Notes: a model not told the origin generated them from the letters alone. A DNA stretch of 64,000 nucleotides from Fictibacillus phosphorivorans (GCF_001619875.1 NZ_LRFC01000038.1:620001-684000); one strand, 5' to 3'. Numbered from the stretch's first letter, positions 16,811-26,750 are shown. Made by a program: numbers and translations.

Positions 16811-18187
16811 ATGTTTTTGACTTACGCAATGATCTGGCTGATCGTATTAGGAATATCAATATCCTTGTTTAGAAAAGCAGGAGGAAGTCTATCCATTTTA
16901 AGACCTAATCTTCTTTCTCTTGTCTTTTATTACTCCTTATTCGTCTCTAGCTTTATTGGCAGTCTATTGATTGTAACGAAAACGGATCAGTTTTATATGA
17001 TGCATAAGGTTCCGAATGATGAATATCGGCTTATCGGATTCATTCTAGTCTGTCTTGTCATGATTATTCTCCCCTTAACTGTATATCTACTACAAAAATT
17101 AATTGGTTTTGATGCGGCTAAGGAATTTAACCACTATTTTGATAAACCGGTCGTTCTTCCATTTACGAAAGAAAAAACAGAATTTTATATTCTTTTTTCC
17201 GGTCTATCTACCATCTGTTTATTAGCTGTTGCCTATACGATGCTAAAACTAAACGCAATTCCTTTACTTGAACTTATAAAGGGCTCAAGCAATGCGGGGC
17301 AACTTAGAATTGAAGCTTCAAGAGGTTTTCAGGGGAATGTCCTTATCCGTAACATTTTTGCTATTGCCTTAACACCTATTTTATCGATAATTGCCTTTAT
17401 TTTTGCTCATAAGACAAGAGAGCTAAAGTGGATTGTTCTCGCCGTTTTATTAATCGGGGCATCATTTGTGATCACTACTTATGATCTTTCAAAATCTCCG
17501 GTATTCTTTTATATGCTTAGCATGATTTTGACTGCCATCTACATTGGCTTTGTGCGCTTATCATATAAAAGAATCTTACTAATTGGGATAGCTGGATTTG
17601 CATTATTGTTCGGTATGTATGCTGCTTTAGGTGCTAATCCTTCTTCCTTCTTATCCTATAATTCTGGACCGATAGGAAGAATGTTTTTGTCGCAGATCGC
17701 ACCATTTTATATGCATCTTCAATTATTCGGCAACGGTTTTCCGTTCTTAGAAGGAAGCAGTTTTCCTGGTATTATTAATCAGATGTTTGATCAAGTGCAT
17801 GCAAGATCAGGACGTGTGGCTATGGGCTATTTTTATCCAGAAAAGGTAGAAGCGGGTACCGCAGGGGTACTTAATACGCTTTTTATCGGAGAAGCTTATG
17901 CAAATTACTCCTACCCTGGAGTTATCATGTCTATTTTATATATGGGTATGTTTTTGGCTGTTATTTATATGATATTCCTTCGATTACCTAAGAACCCTGT
18001 TTTCTTGGGAATGTTTATATACTTCACTATCAATATTCCAAGATCCGTAGTTGGAGGGTTCTTTGATTTTATTTTCAATCCTCTTTGGATTATGATTTCC
18101 GTATTCGTCTTTTCTGTATACTTTGTAATTAAAGTCCGCATTGGAGTTATGGATTTCTTGAAAAATGGTAAAGGAGCAGGACAATGA
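16811..18187 (+). CDS. Wzy-like polysaccharide polymerase
   Basis: 458 residues, about 11-12 membrane helices, start preceded by CGGGGGAAA. There is a large extracellular loop near residues 275-360 (SFLSYNSGPIGRM ... LNTLFIGEAYANY), with scattered Arg and His as in oligosaccharide repeat-unit polymerases. It is recognised by topology and context rather than strong motifs. It would join lipid-linked repeat units delivered by the flippase. The stop overlaps the next gene by ATGA. Confidence 0.72.
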   Translation: MFLTYAMIWLIVLGISISLFRKAGGSLSILRPNLLSLVFYYSLFVSSFIGSLLIVTKTDQFYMMHKVPNDEYRLIGFILVCLVMIILPLTVYLLQKLIGFDAAKEFNHYFDKPVVLPFTKEKTEFYILFSGLSTICLLAVAYTMLKLNAIPLLELIKGSSNAGQLRIEASRGFQGNVLIRNIFAIALTPILSIIAFIFAHKTRELKWIVLAVLLIGASFVITTYDLSKSPVFFYMLSMILTAIYIGFVRLSYKRILLIGIAGFALLFGMYAALGANPSSFLSYNSGPIGRMFLSQIAPFYMHLQLFGNGFPFLEGSSFPGIINQMFDQVHARSGRVAMGYFYPEKVEAGTAGVLNTLFIGEAYANYSYPGVIMSILYMGMFLAVIYMIFLRLPKNPVFLGMFIYFTINIPRSVVGGFFDFIFNPLWIMISVFVFSVYFVIKVRIGVMDFLKNGKGAGQ

Positions 18188-19299
18188 GTAACAAAGCAGT
18201 TTTAGTTTATTTTCCATTCAAGTTAGCTGAAAAGGCGGACAGTGGTTCGAAATTACGTCCAATTGAAATGCTTAAAGCATTCAGACAATGGGGAAAAGAA
18301 GAAGAGGTAGAGATTATCGAAATCAATGGAACCTCAGAAGAAAGAGCAGCAGCGTTTAATCAGTTAAAGTTAAAAGGTAAGCTTCAAAATCTTTGGTTTT
18401 GTTATGCCGAGAATCAAACAATCCCGATTTGGCTCACTGATCCTGGTCATAAACCAAAAAAGCCTTTTATTGATACTCAAGTATTTAAATTCTTAAAGGA
18501 ACATAATGTACCGATGGGCATTTTTTATCGGGATGTATATTGGAAGTTTGATGATCTTTATCCTTTAAAGGGGTTAAAGAAAAAAGTCATGCAGACAATC
18601 TATCGCCGTGAAGAAAGATTTTACGAAAATTATGCTTCAGCCATCTTTTTGCCAAGTGCAGCTATGGGGAAGTACGTTGACATTAATCAGCCTAAAGTAC
18701 CTTTACCCCCTGGCGGTAAAGAGACAGATCAAATGAATGCTGATAAAACATTTTCTCATCAGGGCATCTATGTGGGCGGAATAGCGAATGATGATTACGG
18801 ATTACCTCTTTTATTAGAGGCTTTAGAAAACTATCCTTCGAATAAAATGCAGCCTAAGTTAACGATCGTATGTCGTGAGAACGAATATAACAAGCTTCCT
18901 GAAGAACAAAAACAGCGATTGCAAATGCTTAATGTTAATCTTCAGCATATTAGCGGCGATGAACTTACAGAGCTATATCGTTCAATGGATTATGCCTATA
19001 TTCCAAGATTAAAGAGCGAGTATAATAATTTTTCTGTACCTGTTAAACTTGTAGAGTATTTGTCTAACGGCTTGCCAGTTGTAGCAACAGACTGTGAGGC
19101 ACAGAAGGCTTTTATCGATTCAGGCAATTATGGTGTCGTTTGTGACGACAGAAAAGATGCTTTTATTAAAGCCATTGAAAATGTTGAGACAGAATGCAAT
19201 AGCTATCGGAATAATATTCATGATACATTTCTTGAAAGAAATTCTTGGCTTGCACGAGTAAAAACTGTAAAAAACACACTTGTGGGGGAGACGAAATGA
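18184..19299 (+). CDS. Glycosyltransferase (GT4-like)
   Basis: 371 residues. The C-terminal half has a GT-B acceptor/donor pattern: GIYVGGIANDDYGLPLL, then YAYIPRLKSEYNNFSVPVKLVEYLSNGLPVVATD near 280-310. The N-terminal half is unusual, starting VLVYFPFKLAEKADSGSKLRP. Overlaps the polymerase gene by four bases and the next transferase gene by four, so all three are translationally coupled. The donor and acceptor sugars are unknown. Confidence 0.78.
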   Translation: MSNKAVLVYFPFKLAEKADSGSKLRPIEMLKAFRQWGKEEEVEIIEINGTSEERAAAFNQLKLKGKLQNLWFCYAENQTIPIWLTDPGHKPKKPFIDTQVFKFLKEHNVPMGIFYRDVYWKFDDLYPLKGLKKKVMQTIYRREERFYENYASAIFLPSAAMGKYVDINQPKVPLPPGGKETDQMNADKTFSHQGIYVGGIANDDYGLPLLLEALENYPSNKMQPKLTIVCRENEYNKLPEEQKQRLQMLNVNLQHISGDELTELYRSMDYAYIPRLKSEYNNFSVPVKLVEYLSNGLPVVATDCEAQKAFIDSGNYGVVCDDRKDAFIKAIENVETECNSYRNNIHDTFLERNSWLARVKTVKNTLVGETK

Positions 19300-20372
19300 A
19301 ACTTTTATTATTAGCCCCTGGCCGCTCGATCCACACTCACAAATGGGCACTGTATTTTAAACAAAAAGGTTGGACAGTAAAAGTTGCAACTTTTGAAGAT
19401 CATTATTCTGAAGAAAACGCCAAGGAAGTTGATACGGTTATCCTGCCTAAGAAGCTCCCAGGAAAACTAAGCTACTTTGGAGCGGTACCATTTATCAAAA
19501 AGCTTTTACGCACGTTTCAACCGGATATTTTTCATGCTCATTTTCTTTCAAGCTATGGATTAATCGGAGCTCTTACAGATTTTCATCCTTATTATGTTTC
19601 TGTATGGGGAACAGATATCTTTCAATTTCCACAAAAAAACCCATTAAATCGAAAAATGATCGAATTTACATTAAACAAAGCAGATCGTATTTGTTCTACT
19701 AGTCATGTGATGGGAAAAGAGACAAATAAATATACAAACAAAGAAATCAGCATTACCCCATTCGGTGTGGATCTTGATGTGTTTAAGCCTATCCCAAAAG
19801 AAGACAAGCCTATTATTCAGATTGGTATTGTAAAAGCCTTATCTGATAAATACGGAATTGGTACTTTGATCAATGCCTTTAAAAAGGTTCACGAAAAACA
19901 TCTTAATACTGAACTAGTTATTGTTGGGGGAGGCCCTCAATTAGAAGATTATAAAAAACTTTCGGAAGACTTGAGTATTGGTGATCACGTAAAATTTGCA
20001 GGAAGAATTCCTAATACTAAAGTACCTGAATTTATTAATCAGATGGACATATTCACTGTACCCTCACGAGATCAGGAATCATTTGGGGTCGCTGCAGTTG
20101 AAGCGATGGCCTGCGGTGTACCTGTTGTAGTAACGAATGTTGGTGGACTGCCGGAAGTTGTTATGGAAGGTGAAACAGGATTCATTGTACCGAAAGAAGA
20201 CCCTGAGAATCTAGCAGCTGCCATCAACCAGCTGATTGAGAATAAAGAGGAACGGTTACGCATGGGACAGAATGGTGTCGTGCATGTCAGAAAAGAGTAC
20301 GATTGGTATGAAAATGCGTCGCGAATGGAAAAACTGTATCAACAAACGTTAAGACAGTCTCAATCGGTGTAA
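19296..20372 (+). CDS. GT4-family glycosyltransferase
   Basis: 358 residues. The ATG at 19296 overlaps the preceding stop (ATGA), with GGGGGAG upstream; a longer in-frame start inside the upstream gene is unlikely. The retaining-transferase site is SRDQESFGVAAVEAMACGVPVVVTNVGG, including the EX7E pair. The N-terminal domain has HAHFLSSYGLIGA and VSVWGTDIF. One of three transferases expected to extend the GlcNAc-lipid made by TagO. Sugar specificity cannot be read from the sequence. Confidence 0.83.
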   Translation: MKLLLLAPGRSIHTHKWALYFKQKGWTVKVATFEDHYSEENAKEVDTVILPKKLPGKLSYFGAVPFIKKLLRTFQPDIFHAHFLSSYGLIGALTDFHPYYVSVWGTDIFQFPQKNPLNRKMIEFTLNKADRICSTSHVMGKETNKYTNKEISITPFGVDLDVFKPIPKEDKPIIQIGIVKALSDKYGIGTLINAFKKVHEKHLNTELVIVGGGPQLEDYKKLSEDLSIGDHVKFAGRIPNTKVPEFINQMDIFTVPSRDQESFGVAAVEAMACGVPVVVTNVGGLPEVVMEGETGFIVPKEDPENLAAAINQLIENKEERLRMGQNGVVHVRKEYDWYENASRMEKLYQQTLRQSQSV

Positions 20373-20396
20373 TGAATTGAAGGTGAGAACGATATT

Positions 20397-21617
20397 ATGA
20401 AAATCATTTTACTTAGTCAGCATTTCCCGCCTGAAGTGGGAGCACCGCAAATTAGATTTTATGAAGTTGCAAAGGAATTAATCAGCAGAGGCCATCAGGT
20501 TGAAGTAGTAACTGCTTTCCCGCACCACCCTATGGGAGTAATCCCGAAAGAGTACCAAGGAATGTTTTATATGAAGGAAGATTATGACGGTATTCCTGTT
20601 CATCGTTCATGGATTTATCCAAGTCCAAAGGGTGCCTTCTGGAGACGTTTAATGTCTTATTTTTCTTTTACATTCAGTGCTTTTTATTCTTTAGCAAAAG
20701 CAAAAAAAGCAGATGTCATTATTACAAACTCACCACCATTGTTCCTAGGAATAACAGGTTATGTAGGAGGGTTATTTAAAAGAGCGAAATTTGTTCTTTT
20801 TGTTGCTGATATTTGGCCTGAATCTGCTGTGAAGCTTGGTATATTGACAAATAAAAAATTTATACGCCTAGCTGAAATTCTTGAAAAGTTCTTATATAAA
20901 AAGTCATGGAAGATGGCGGGTGCTACAGAAGGTATAACGAAATATATTGGCGATAAAGTGAATCGTCATGAGGATACGTTCATGCTCCCTAACGGTGTAA
21001 ACACGGATACTTTTGCACCGCTCGAACCAGATGCGGAACTAATGGACGAACTATCCCTCCACGGCAAGAAAGTATTTGCTTATACTGGAACAATGGGTTA
21101 TGCACAAGGACTTGATTCTATTTTACTTGTGGCGCAAAGAGTAAAAGAAGAACTTCCGCATGTTCACTTTTTATTCATAGGAGATGGACAAGAAAAAGAG
21201 AAGCTCTTAAAAATGAAGGAAGAACTTAACCTGACAAACGTTACGTTTAAGGATTCTGTGCCAGTAGCCATGATGCCCAAAGTTTTCTCCATTTCCGATT
21301 ACAGCATTGTACCATTAAAAAATTTAGAAATTTTCAAAGGTGCTCGTCCTTCGAAGATATTCCCAGCACTCTCAACAGGAACTCCTGTTTTGTATTGTGG
21401 GGAAGGGGAGGCAGCTGATCTAATTGAGGGTAATCGCTGCGGTGCAGTAGCAGAACCAGAAAATGTAGACGCTATTGCTGAACAAGTCAGGTATCTTGCC
21501 AATTTACCTGAAGAAAGCTTCCAACAATTAAAGGAAAATGGACGAGAGTTTGTTGTGAGAGAATATTCATGGAAACGAATCGTCGATGATATTTTAAAGA
21601 ATTTAGATCAAAAGTAG
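20397..21617 (+). CDS. GT4-family glycosyltransferase (WbuB-like)
   Basis: 406 residues, last gene of the operon. The N-terminus (LLSQHFPPEVGAPQIRFYEVAKELISRGH) and the segment TNSPPLFLGITGY with FVADIWPESAVKLGIL match the WbuB/colanic-type transferases that act on GlcNAc-PP-lipid or add aminosugars. The C-terminal half has the variant site KGARPSKIFPALSTGTPVLY. Third and final transferase of the cluster. Two hairpins follow the stop. Confidence 0.83.
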   Translation: MKIILLSQHFPPEVGAPQIRFYEVAKELISRGHQVEVVTAFPHHPMGVIPKEYQGMFYMKEDYDGIPVHRSWIYPSPKGAFWRRLMSYFSFTFSAFYSLAKAKKADVIITNSPPLFLGITGYVGGLFKRAKFVLFVADIWPESAVKLGILTNKKFIRLAEILEKFLYKKSWKMAGATEGITKYIGDKVNRHEDTFMLPNGVNTDTFAPLEPDAELMDELSLHGKKVFAYTGTMGYAQGLDSILLVAQRVKEELPHVHFLFIGDGQEKEKLLKMKEELNLTNVTFKDSVPVAMMPKVFSISDYSIVPLKNLEIFKGARPSKIFPALSTGTPVLYCGEGEAADLIEGNRCGAVAEPENVDAIAEQVRYLANLPEESFQQLKENGREFVVREYSWKRIVDDILKNLDQK

Positions 21618-21622
21618 AGACC

Positions 21623-21668
21623 AACTGACTTTAAAGGTGCTTTGTGCGCTTTTGTGGTCAGTTTTATT
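21623..21668 (+). terminator. Terminator of the polysaccharide operon
   Basis: Outer arms AACTGAC/GTCAGTT and inner arms AAAGGTGC/TGCGCTTT, then TTTTATT, six bases after the last stop. Confidence 0.75.
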
Positions 21669-21704
21669 GATGAAAAAGCAAGCTTTACGTCTATAAAGCA
21701 AAAA

Positions 21705-21762
21705 ACAGAAAAAGCTGACTTGGAAAGTTTATAAAGTAACTTTCAAGTTCAGCTTTTTCTGT
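21705..21762. terminator. Long bidirectional hairpin between convergent operons
   Basis: Two 25-base arms starting ACAGAAAAAGCTGA pair with only a small internal mismatch around a seven-base loop. A- and T-rich flanks let it stop both the polysaccharide operon and the opposing autolysin operon. The rest of the 300-base gap shows no gene. Confidence 0.8.
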
Positions 21763-21911
21763 ATAAATGATGTTTACTTTGGTAAGAAACCCATTAAGTT
21801 GTGCTAGTGTACCTGGTGAGCACGAAAAAAGAGCTTTAATGCGCGAATGTTTAATACATATAAGACAAACATCCTCATTCGTATTACTAAGAAGACGCTA
21901 TTTTTATAAAA

Positions 21912-23420
21912 TTATTTTGATACTGTCGTTCCAGGGAAATAATGCTTAACAATTTCGACGCCCGAAACGCCCTTTTTAGCCATTGCCTGTGCCCCATATT
22001 GACTCATCCCGATACGGTGCCCCCAGCCTTTTCCTGTAGCTTTAATTGTTGCAGGATCAGATGATTTGGATATAACACCGTTCGCTGTTTGAATGCTGAC
22101 ATTTGAAGTGGTAACTGGAGCCGTTTTACCACTAAGCTGCACGGATTGTCCGCTAACTCCAAACTGTGAACTTACTCCACTAGCAGTCTGTACGCTGTAA
22201 GTTTTTTGTAACGTAAGATCAAACCAGTTAGTACGTAATATATTGGAATCTGTTTGGAAGTATCTACGAATATCTAATTCATTTAAATTCGAAAACGATT
22301 TTGTCCCTTCAGAAGTTACAAGTGTTGCACCTCTAACTTCTCCATTCTGTCCCGGCTTATATAATTGAATGTCATATAAGACAGTATCAGATTTGTAACC
22401 AAAATTATTTAATATTTTTCTAGCACTCAATGCCTCTGTCCATGAATTGTAAGGTGATGCCTCATCCGGACTGTTAACACTGACTAAATAAGGAAAAGAA
22501 GATTGACTAGAGTTCCACACATCTGAAACATTTGCAGTTCTTCCACCACTTGTTGAAAAGAAGAACGTTTGGACAGGAACGCCTTTATATTTTACGACAA
22601 GTCCATTTGTTGCTTCAACGGCTGCAGAAGATCGAGATGCTTCTGAACTATATCCACGGTAAACTTGGCTCATCGTTCCACTGCTCAGTGTATTGCCAGC
22701 TTTAAGGGCAAAACTTCGAGCCACAATGGCTTGTGCTTCTAAAGCTTTTGGCTCCCAAGAAGCAGGCATTTCATTTGGTACCACACCTTTTAAATAGTTT
22801 TCCATATCCAAGGTATTGATCACTTTACCGGAAGCATCAATATCTATACTGCCACGATACTGTCTTCCATTTACAGTTGCTAACGAAAGAGAAGGAGCTG
22901 CTACGGGTTCATATGTTGAACTTCTAGAAGCCCATCCAATAATTCCACTTCCTGTTCTTACGTTAAACCATTTGTCGCCATTTGCCGCAGTGTGAACACC
23001 AATATGCTCTACAACTTCACCCTTTTTAGCAGTGGTTGCTGGACTAGATGCGGTAGAAGCACTTTTGTAGATAATCGTATCTGATGAGAAACTGTGAATT
23101 TGACCCCCACCGACTAACTCTTGAAGACGATAGCCTGTAGTAGAAGAAAATTTAAGATTATTTAATGTTGCTACAAGGCTAGTCCCACTTTTTGTGAAAC
23201 TTAAATTCGCATTTGGCTGTAAAAAAGCCTTTTCACCGGTCTGTAAGTTATGCAATAAATAAAACCCACTATTATAGAGCGTGAAGCTTGTATTATTGTA
23301 AATCTGTACTTTTACCGGAGAAGAATAGTTAACAGAAGTTGCTGCATCCGCTTTTTGTGTAGCAAGAGGAGACAGCATCACAGCGGTCGCTGATATAGTT
23401 AATGCTAATTTCTTCAACAT
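21912..23420 (-). CDS. SpoIID/LytB-domain wall protein with SH3 domain
   Basis: 502 residues. Signal peptide (LKKLALTISATAVMLSPLATQKADA), an SH3-like segment near 130-170, then a SpoIID/LytB domain (about 195-500) with MENYLKGVVPNEMPASWEPKALEAQAIVARSFAL and GWGHRIGMSQYGAQAMA. The family includes LytB, modifier of the amidase LytC, and SpoIID, a glycan-strand lytic enzyme in sporulation. The amidase-like protein encoded two genes upstream makes a LytB-type role more likely. Its ATG is five bases after the previous stop, with the ribosome site GAGGTG inside that gene. Confidence 0.85.
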   Translation of the reverse strand: MLKKLALTISATAVMLSPLATQKADAATSVNYSSPVKVQIYNNTSFTLYNSGFYLLHNLQTGEKAFLQPNANLSFTKSGTSLVATLNNLKFSSTTGYRLQELVGGGQIHSFSSDTIIYKSASTASSPATTAKKGEVVEHIGVHTAANGDKWFNVRTGSGIIGWASRSSTYEPVAAPSLSLATVNGRQYRGSIDIDASGKVINTLDMENYLKGVVPNEMPASWEPKALEAQAIVARSFALKAGNTLSSGTMSQVYRGYSSEASRSSAAVEATNGLVVKYKGVPVQTFFFSTSGGRTANVSDVWNSSQSSFPYLVSVNSPDEASPYNSWTEALSARKILNNFGYKSDTVLYDIQLYKPGQNGEVRGATLVTSEGTKSFSNLNELDIRRYFQTDSNILRTNWFDLTLQKTYSVQTASGVSSQFGVSGQSVQLSGKTAPVTTSNVSIQTANGVISKSSDPATIKATGKGWGHRIGMSQYGAQAMAKKGVSGVEIVKHYFPGTTVSK

Positions 23421-23425
23421 AAGCC

Positions 23426-24100
23426 TTATTTCACCTCACCAAGAGAGGCAGCCATCCAGCCGCGCAAACCAGCAGAAGTTTCAACATTGTACCAAAGATC
23501 TCCGTTAGAAGCAGTAAAGCTGTTTACATACTTTAATACCGTACCAGAAGGCACAGTTTTTACGATTGCATATGAAGTAGCAGCGCCTTTGCGAATATTT
23601 GTAGATGCTTTTGTCGTAACGCTAGTAGGGCTTGCAACTGACGTTGTTGAAACATTACTTGCTATAACCCAGCCATATAGGTTATTGCCAAGATTGATAC
23701 GATACCAGATGCCTGTTGAAGCCTTAAATTGAGCGACAACATTCATAGCTGTACCATATGGCTTTTGTGCAACAAGCTTATAGGAAGTAGCTGCACCCGA
23801 GTATAATTTAGCAGTTGTTGATTTTACATATACTTTGCTAGGTAAAGCAACAGTGGTTGGAGGAGGCGTAGTTGTTCCTCCTGTTGAGCCAGTTGTTTTT
23901 AAACGTTCAACTTCTGTTTGAAGCTCTGCCACTTTCGTTTCCAATGTAGAAATTTTTGTTTTCATTGGATTAATTTGCGCATTTACCCATTCAACGCTTG
24001 CGAGTAAAACATTACTCTCCGCACTTGTACCTGTTGCAAATGAACCAAAAATCACCCCAACACCTAATAATCCTGCAGCCCATCTTTTTTTCATAGTCAT
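23426..24100 (-). CDS. Secreted protein with coiled coil and two SH3b domains
   Basis: 224 residues from the ATG at 24100 (AGGGGGAAC upstream). Signal peptide, then a short heptad-like coil near 40-70 (INPMKTKISTLETKVAELQTEVERL), a Thr/Gly/Pro linker, and two SH3b repeats with KVYVKSTTAKLYSGAATSYKLV and TTKASTNIRKGAATSYAIV. The domains probably bind the wall. It is the middle gene of a three-gene autolysin unit and starts 19 bases after the amidase stop. No enzymatic domain is visible. Confidence 0.78.
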   Translation of the reverse strand: MTMKKRWAAGLLGVGVIFGSFATGTSAESNVLLASVEWVNAQINPMKTKISTLETKVAELQTEVERLKTTGSTGGTTTPPPTTVALPSKVYVKSTTAKLYSGAATSYKLVAQKPYGTAMNVVAQFKASTGIWYRINLGNNLYGWVIASNVSTTSVASPTSVTTKASTNIRKGAATSYAIVKTVPSGTVLKYVNSFTASNGDLWYNVETSAGLRGWMAASLGEVK

Positions 24101-24119
24101 TTTATAGTTCCCCCTAAAA

Positions 24120-26567
24120 TTAATTAAAAAAGTTTTGTAACCCAATGCGTATACCAGTTGCCGCATCTCTTCTGAAACTATCAGATTTTAGCAGTTTTTC
24201 TTCCTTTGGATTGGATAAATAGGCTAGCTCTACTAGAATACTAGGTAATTCATTTTCCCGTGTAACATAAAAATCATTGTTTGTATAGCCACGATTGTAT
24301 GTACCTAATTCCTTGCTCAGAGCAGCTTGAACATCCCTTGCGAGAAAATGGCTTTGTGAACCGTTAAAATTTTCAGATGTATTATAAAATGTTTCAGTTC
24401 CGCGTGAAGTAGAGCTAAATGAATTGGAATGAATGCTGACAAAAGCATCGTAATCAGATTTATTTGAGATATCCGTTCGTTCACTTAATTCTAAGAAAAC
24501 ATCACTTGATCGAGTTAGCAAAACACTAGCACCGCTTCGTTCTAACTCAGCTTTCAAATACTTTGCAACCGCTAAATTAACATCTTTTTCTTTTACGCCG
24601 CTAGGTCCAATAGCTCCCGGATCATAATCCCCATGACCAGCATCAACTATTATTTTTTTACCTTTTAGCCCTTTTGGCATAACCTTTAAATTTAAAGCAT
24701 TTTCATAGTTTCGTAGAGTAAATGTATAATTTGCATGTAAAACAACCAATAGCGATTTTGTACCATTATTGTTTTTAATAATTTTTGTATCTACAATGCC
24801 AGTAACATTACCAGGAAGCTGGATAGAAGCAATATCACCACTAATTAACAGCTGGTTTGTTGCGGGAACTGTATATTTTATTGAACTGATTGCACTTGCT
24901 TTTTCCCATTGAATATGATGGGTCGTTGAACTTATTTTTGTAATAACTGGATTTAATAATCCTTTTGGAGATGTGGAAGAGACATTCTCTTTTAAAATCC
25001 AACCTCTGACCCCAGATGTTGTCTCAACATTGTACCAGTTGTTTAATGACCAAAGCTTAATTAATGGGGTGCCTGCAGCTATTGAACCAGCAGATGAAGA
25101 ACTTGATGATGCACTTTTATAAAGTTTTGTTGAAGATACGCTATAAAGGTGCGGCATACTTTTTAAAGAGTTATATAGCTCCCAAGAAGGCGTCCATCCA
25201 GTTACTCCAGCATTTGTTCTAACTTGCAACCATTTGTGTCCTGTGGATTTATTCGTGAATTCCCCTAGAATGCTCAGCTTTTCTCCATATGAGAGTTTAT
25301 TCGTAACTTTGTAGCTTAAATCAGCGCCTCGATATATATAGGCATTTTTTGTACCAACATATTTGGAGGTTGTTTTAATTGCTGGAGAACCACCTGATAC
25401 AACAGTTGAGCTGATCCACCCATATCGTTTTTTGCTGTATTCAATTCTGTACCACGTTTCATTTTTGCTATTAATAAAAGTATCAATAACATTGAAGGAT
25501 TTCCCTTTTGGCAGGGTAGATACCTTTTTATAAGTGGTGCTCGCACCACTTCTTACGATAGCACTAGTTACTTTAACCGTAATTTTTGTAGCTTTTATTT
25601 GCTGTGGAGAAAGATGTTTAGCTGGAACCCAACCAAAAGATTTGGAAGATAATTTTAGACGATACCACTTTCCACTCGAACTATTATGCTCATCGATAAT
25701 GGTTACTTTTTGGTTTTGTTTTAAAGTAGCAATTGTCGGGTATACGTTAGAAGCTCCTTTTCTAACTGCCAGATTATGCTGAGATACATACAGAGTTTTT
25801 GTAGTATTTTGTTTAATCACGCTATTACTTATTTTGCTACTAAGCGAACTTGTGAGTACCCAACCAGACATTCCGTTGACAAGAACTCGAGACCATTCCT
25901 CATCCTTTGCATTAATAAAACGATCAATGACTTTGACTTTACTATTAAGATCTAATGTCAAAACAATAGGATAGGTATCAGTAGCACCTTTATGTACGTT
26001 AGCTTTTAAAGTTTGTGTGTACATTATTTTTTCAGTTAAGGCAATATCTGATTTTGAATCAACATCTTTTAAATACTTTTCTTGAATCCAGCCTACATTT
26101 TTATTACTTTGAATTCTTGACCAATACTCACCAGTTGTTTGATTTTTGAATTGTTCGAGAACCGTAACTTGCTGTCCCTTTTTTAAATTTTCTACGGATA
26201 AATATGTAATAGAAGCTCCTCTTCGTAAGTTAGTTTTATCCGAAAGAACGTAAACGCCTTTTTTAAAAGGATGTTTCTCTACATTAGATTTGTCAGCCGT
26301 AAGATACTGTGAAATCACCCAACCTTTAACGTTTCCAAGGTCTACTCTATACCAAACTTCTTTTTTGCCATTCGTGAATTCATCAATGACTTTTACCGCT
26401 TGCCCTTTTTTTAAACGTGCAATAACTTCATAATCTGTAGTCGCGCCTTTCCTAACATTTACGTAATCTGCATTAGTTATCATGTTAGATGAATTATTTT
26501 GAGCATGCACAGTTAATGGAGTCAGTACAGAAGTAATAACTAATGAAGATGCAATAAATCTTTTCAT
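24120..26567 (-). CDS. N-acetylmuramoyl-L-alanine amidase with seven SH3b repeats
   Basis: 815 residues from the ATG at 26567 (AAAGGAGAG upstream). Signal peptide (KRFIASSLVITSVLTPLTVHA), seven SH3b repeats to about residue 540 (each with a xxVRxGA-like turn), an AMIN-like beta region (about 545-640), and a C-terminal amidase_3 domain. Zinc ligands and catalytic Glu are visible in VDAGHGDYDPG, KEKDVNL, VSIHSNS and LVELAYLSNP. It cleaves the bond between MurNAc and the peptide stem. With the SpoIID/LytB protein downstream it resembles the LytC-LytB pair of B. subtilis, but with SH3 in place of CWB2 repeats. Confidence 0.92.
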   Translation of the reverse strand: MKRFIASSLVITSVLTPLTVHAQNNSSNMITNADYVNVRKGATTDYEVIARLKKGQAVKVIDEFTNGKKEVWYRVDLGNVKGWVISQYLTADKSNVEKHPFKKGVYVLSDKTNLRRGASITYLSVENLKKGQQVTVLEQFKNQTTGEYWSRIQSNKNVGWIQEKYLKDVDSKSDIALTEKIMYTQTLKANVHKGATDTYPIVLTLDLNSKVKVIDRFINAKDEEWSRVLVNGMSGWVLTSSLSSKISNSVIKQNTTKTLYVSQHNLAVRKGASNVYPTIATLKQNQKVTIIDEHNSSSGKWYRLKLSSKSFGWVPAKHLSPQQIKATKITVKVTSAIVRSGASTTYKKVSTLPKGKSFNVIDTFINSKNETWYRIEYSKKRYGWISSTVVSGGSPAIKTTSKYVGTKNAYIYRGADLSYKVTNKLSYGEKLSILGEFTNKSTGHKWLQVRTNAGVTGWTPSWELYNSLKSMPHLYSVSSTKLYKSASSSSSSAGSIAAGTPLIKLWSLNNWYNVETTSGVRGWILKENVSSTSPKGLLNPVITKISSTTHHIQWEKASAISSIKYTVPATNQLLISGDIASIQLPGNVTGIVDTKIIKNNNGTKSLLVVLHANYTFTLRNYENALNLKVMPKGLKGKKIIVDAGHGDYDPGAIGPSGVKEKDVNLAVAKYLKAELERSGASVLLTRSSDVFLELSERTDISNKSDYDAFVSIHSNSFSSTSRGTETFYNTSENFNGSQSHFLARDVQAALSKELGTYNRGYTNNDFYVTRENELPSILVELAYLSNPKEEKLLKSDSFRRDAATGIRIGLQNFFN

Positions 26568-26689
26568 CCTTCTCTCCTTTCTATTTACCACTATTCTACA
26601 AAAATTTTGTCACTTTTTGTTCAAAAAAATAGAAAAATATACAAAAATATATAAAAAAGTAGAAAAATAAACATTTTTTCCTAGATAAC

Positions 26690-26731
26690 TAAAAAATAAT
26701 ACCCTCCGAAATTATTATCGGAGGGTATTTC
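26690..26731 (-). terminator. Terminator of the second LCP gene
   Basis: On the minus strand, ATACCCTCCG pairs perfectly with CGGAGGGTAT around ten bases and is followed by T-rich sequence. Confidence 0.85.
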
Positions 26732-26750
26732 ATGAAGTTAATATATTTTT

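Noticed and set aside
21767-21949. 60-codon frame between convergent operons
   Set aside because: No ribosome site; it runs into the end of the opposing SpoIID/LytB gene.
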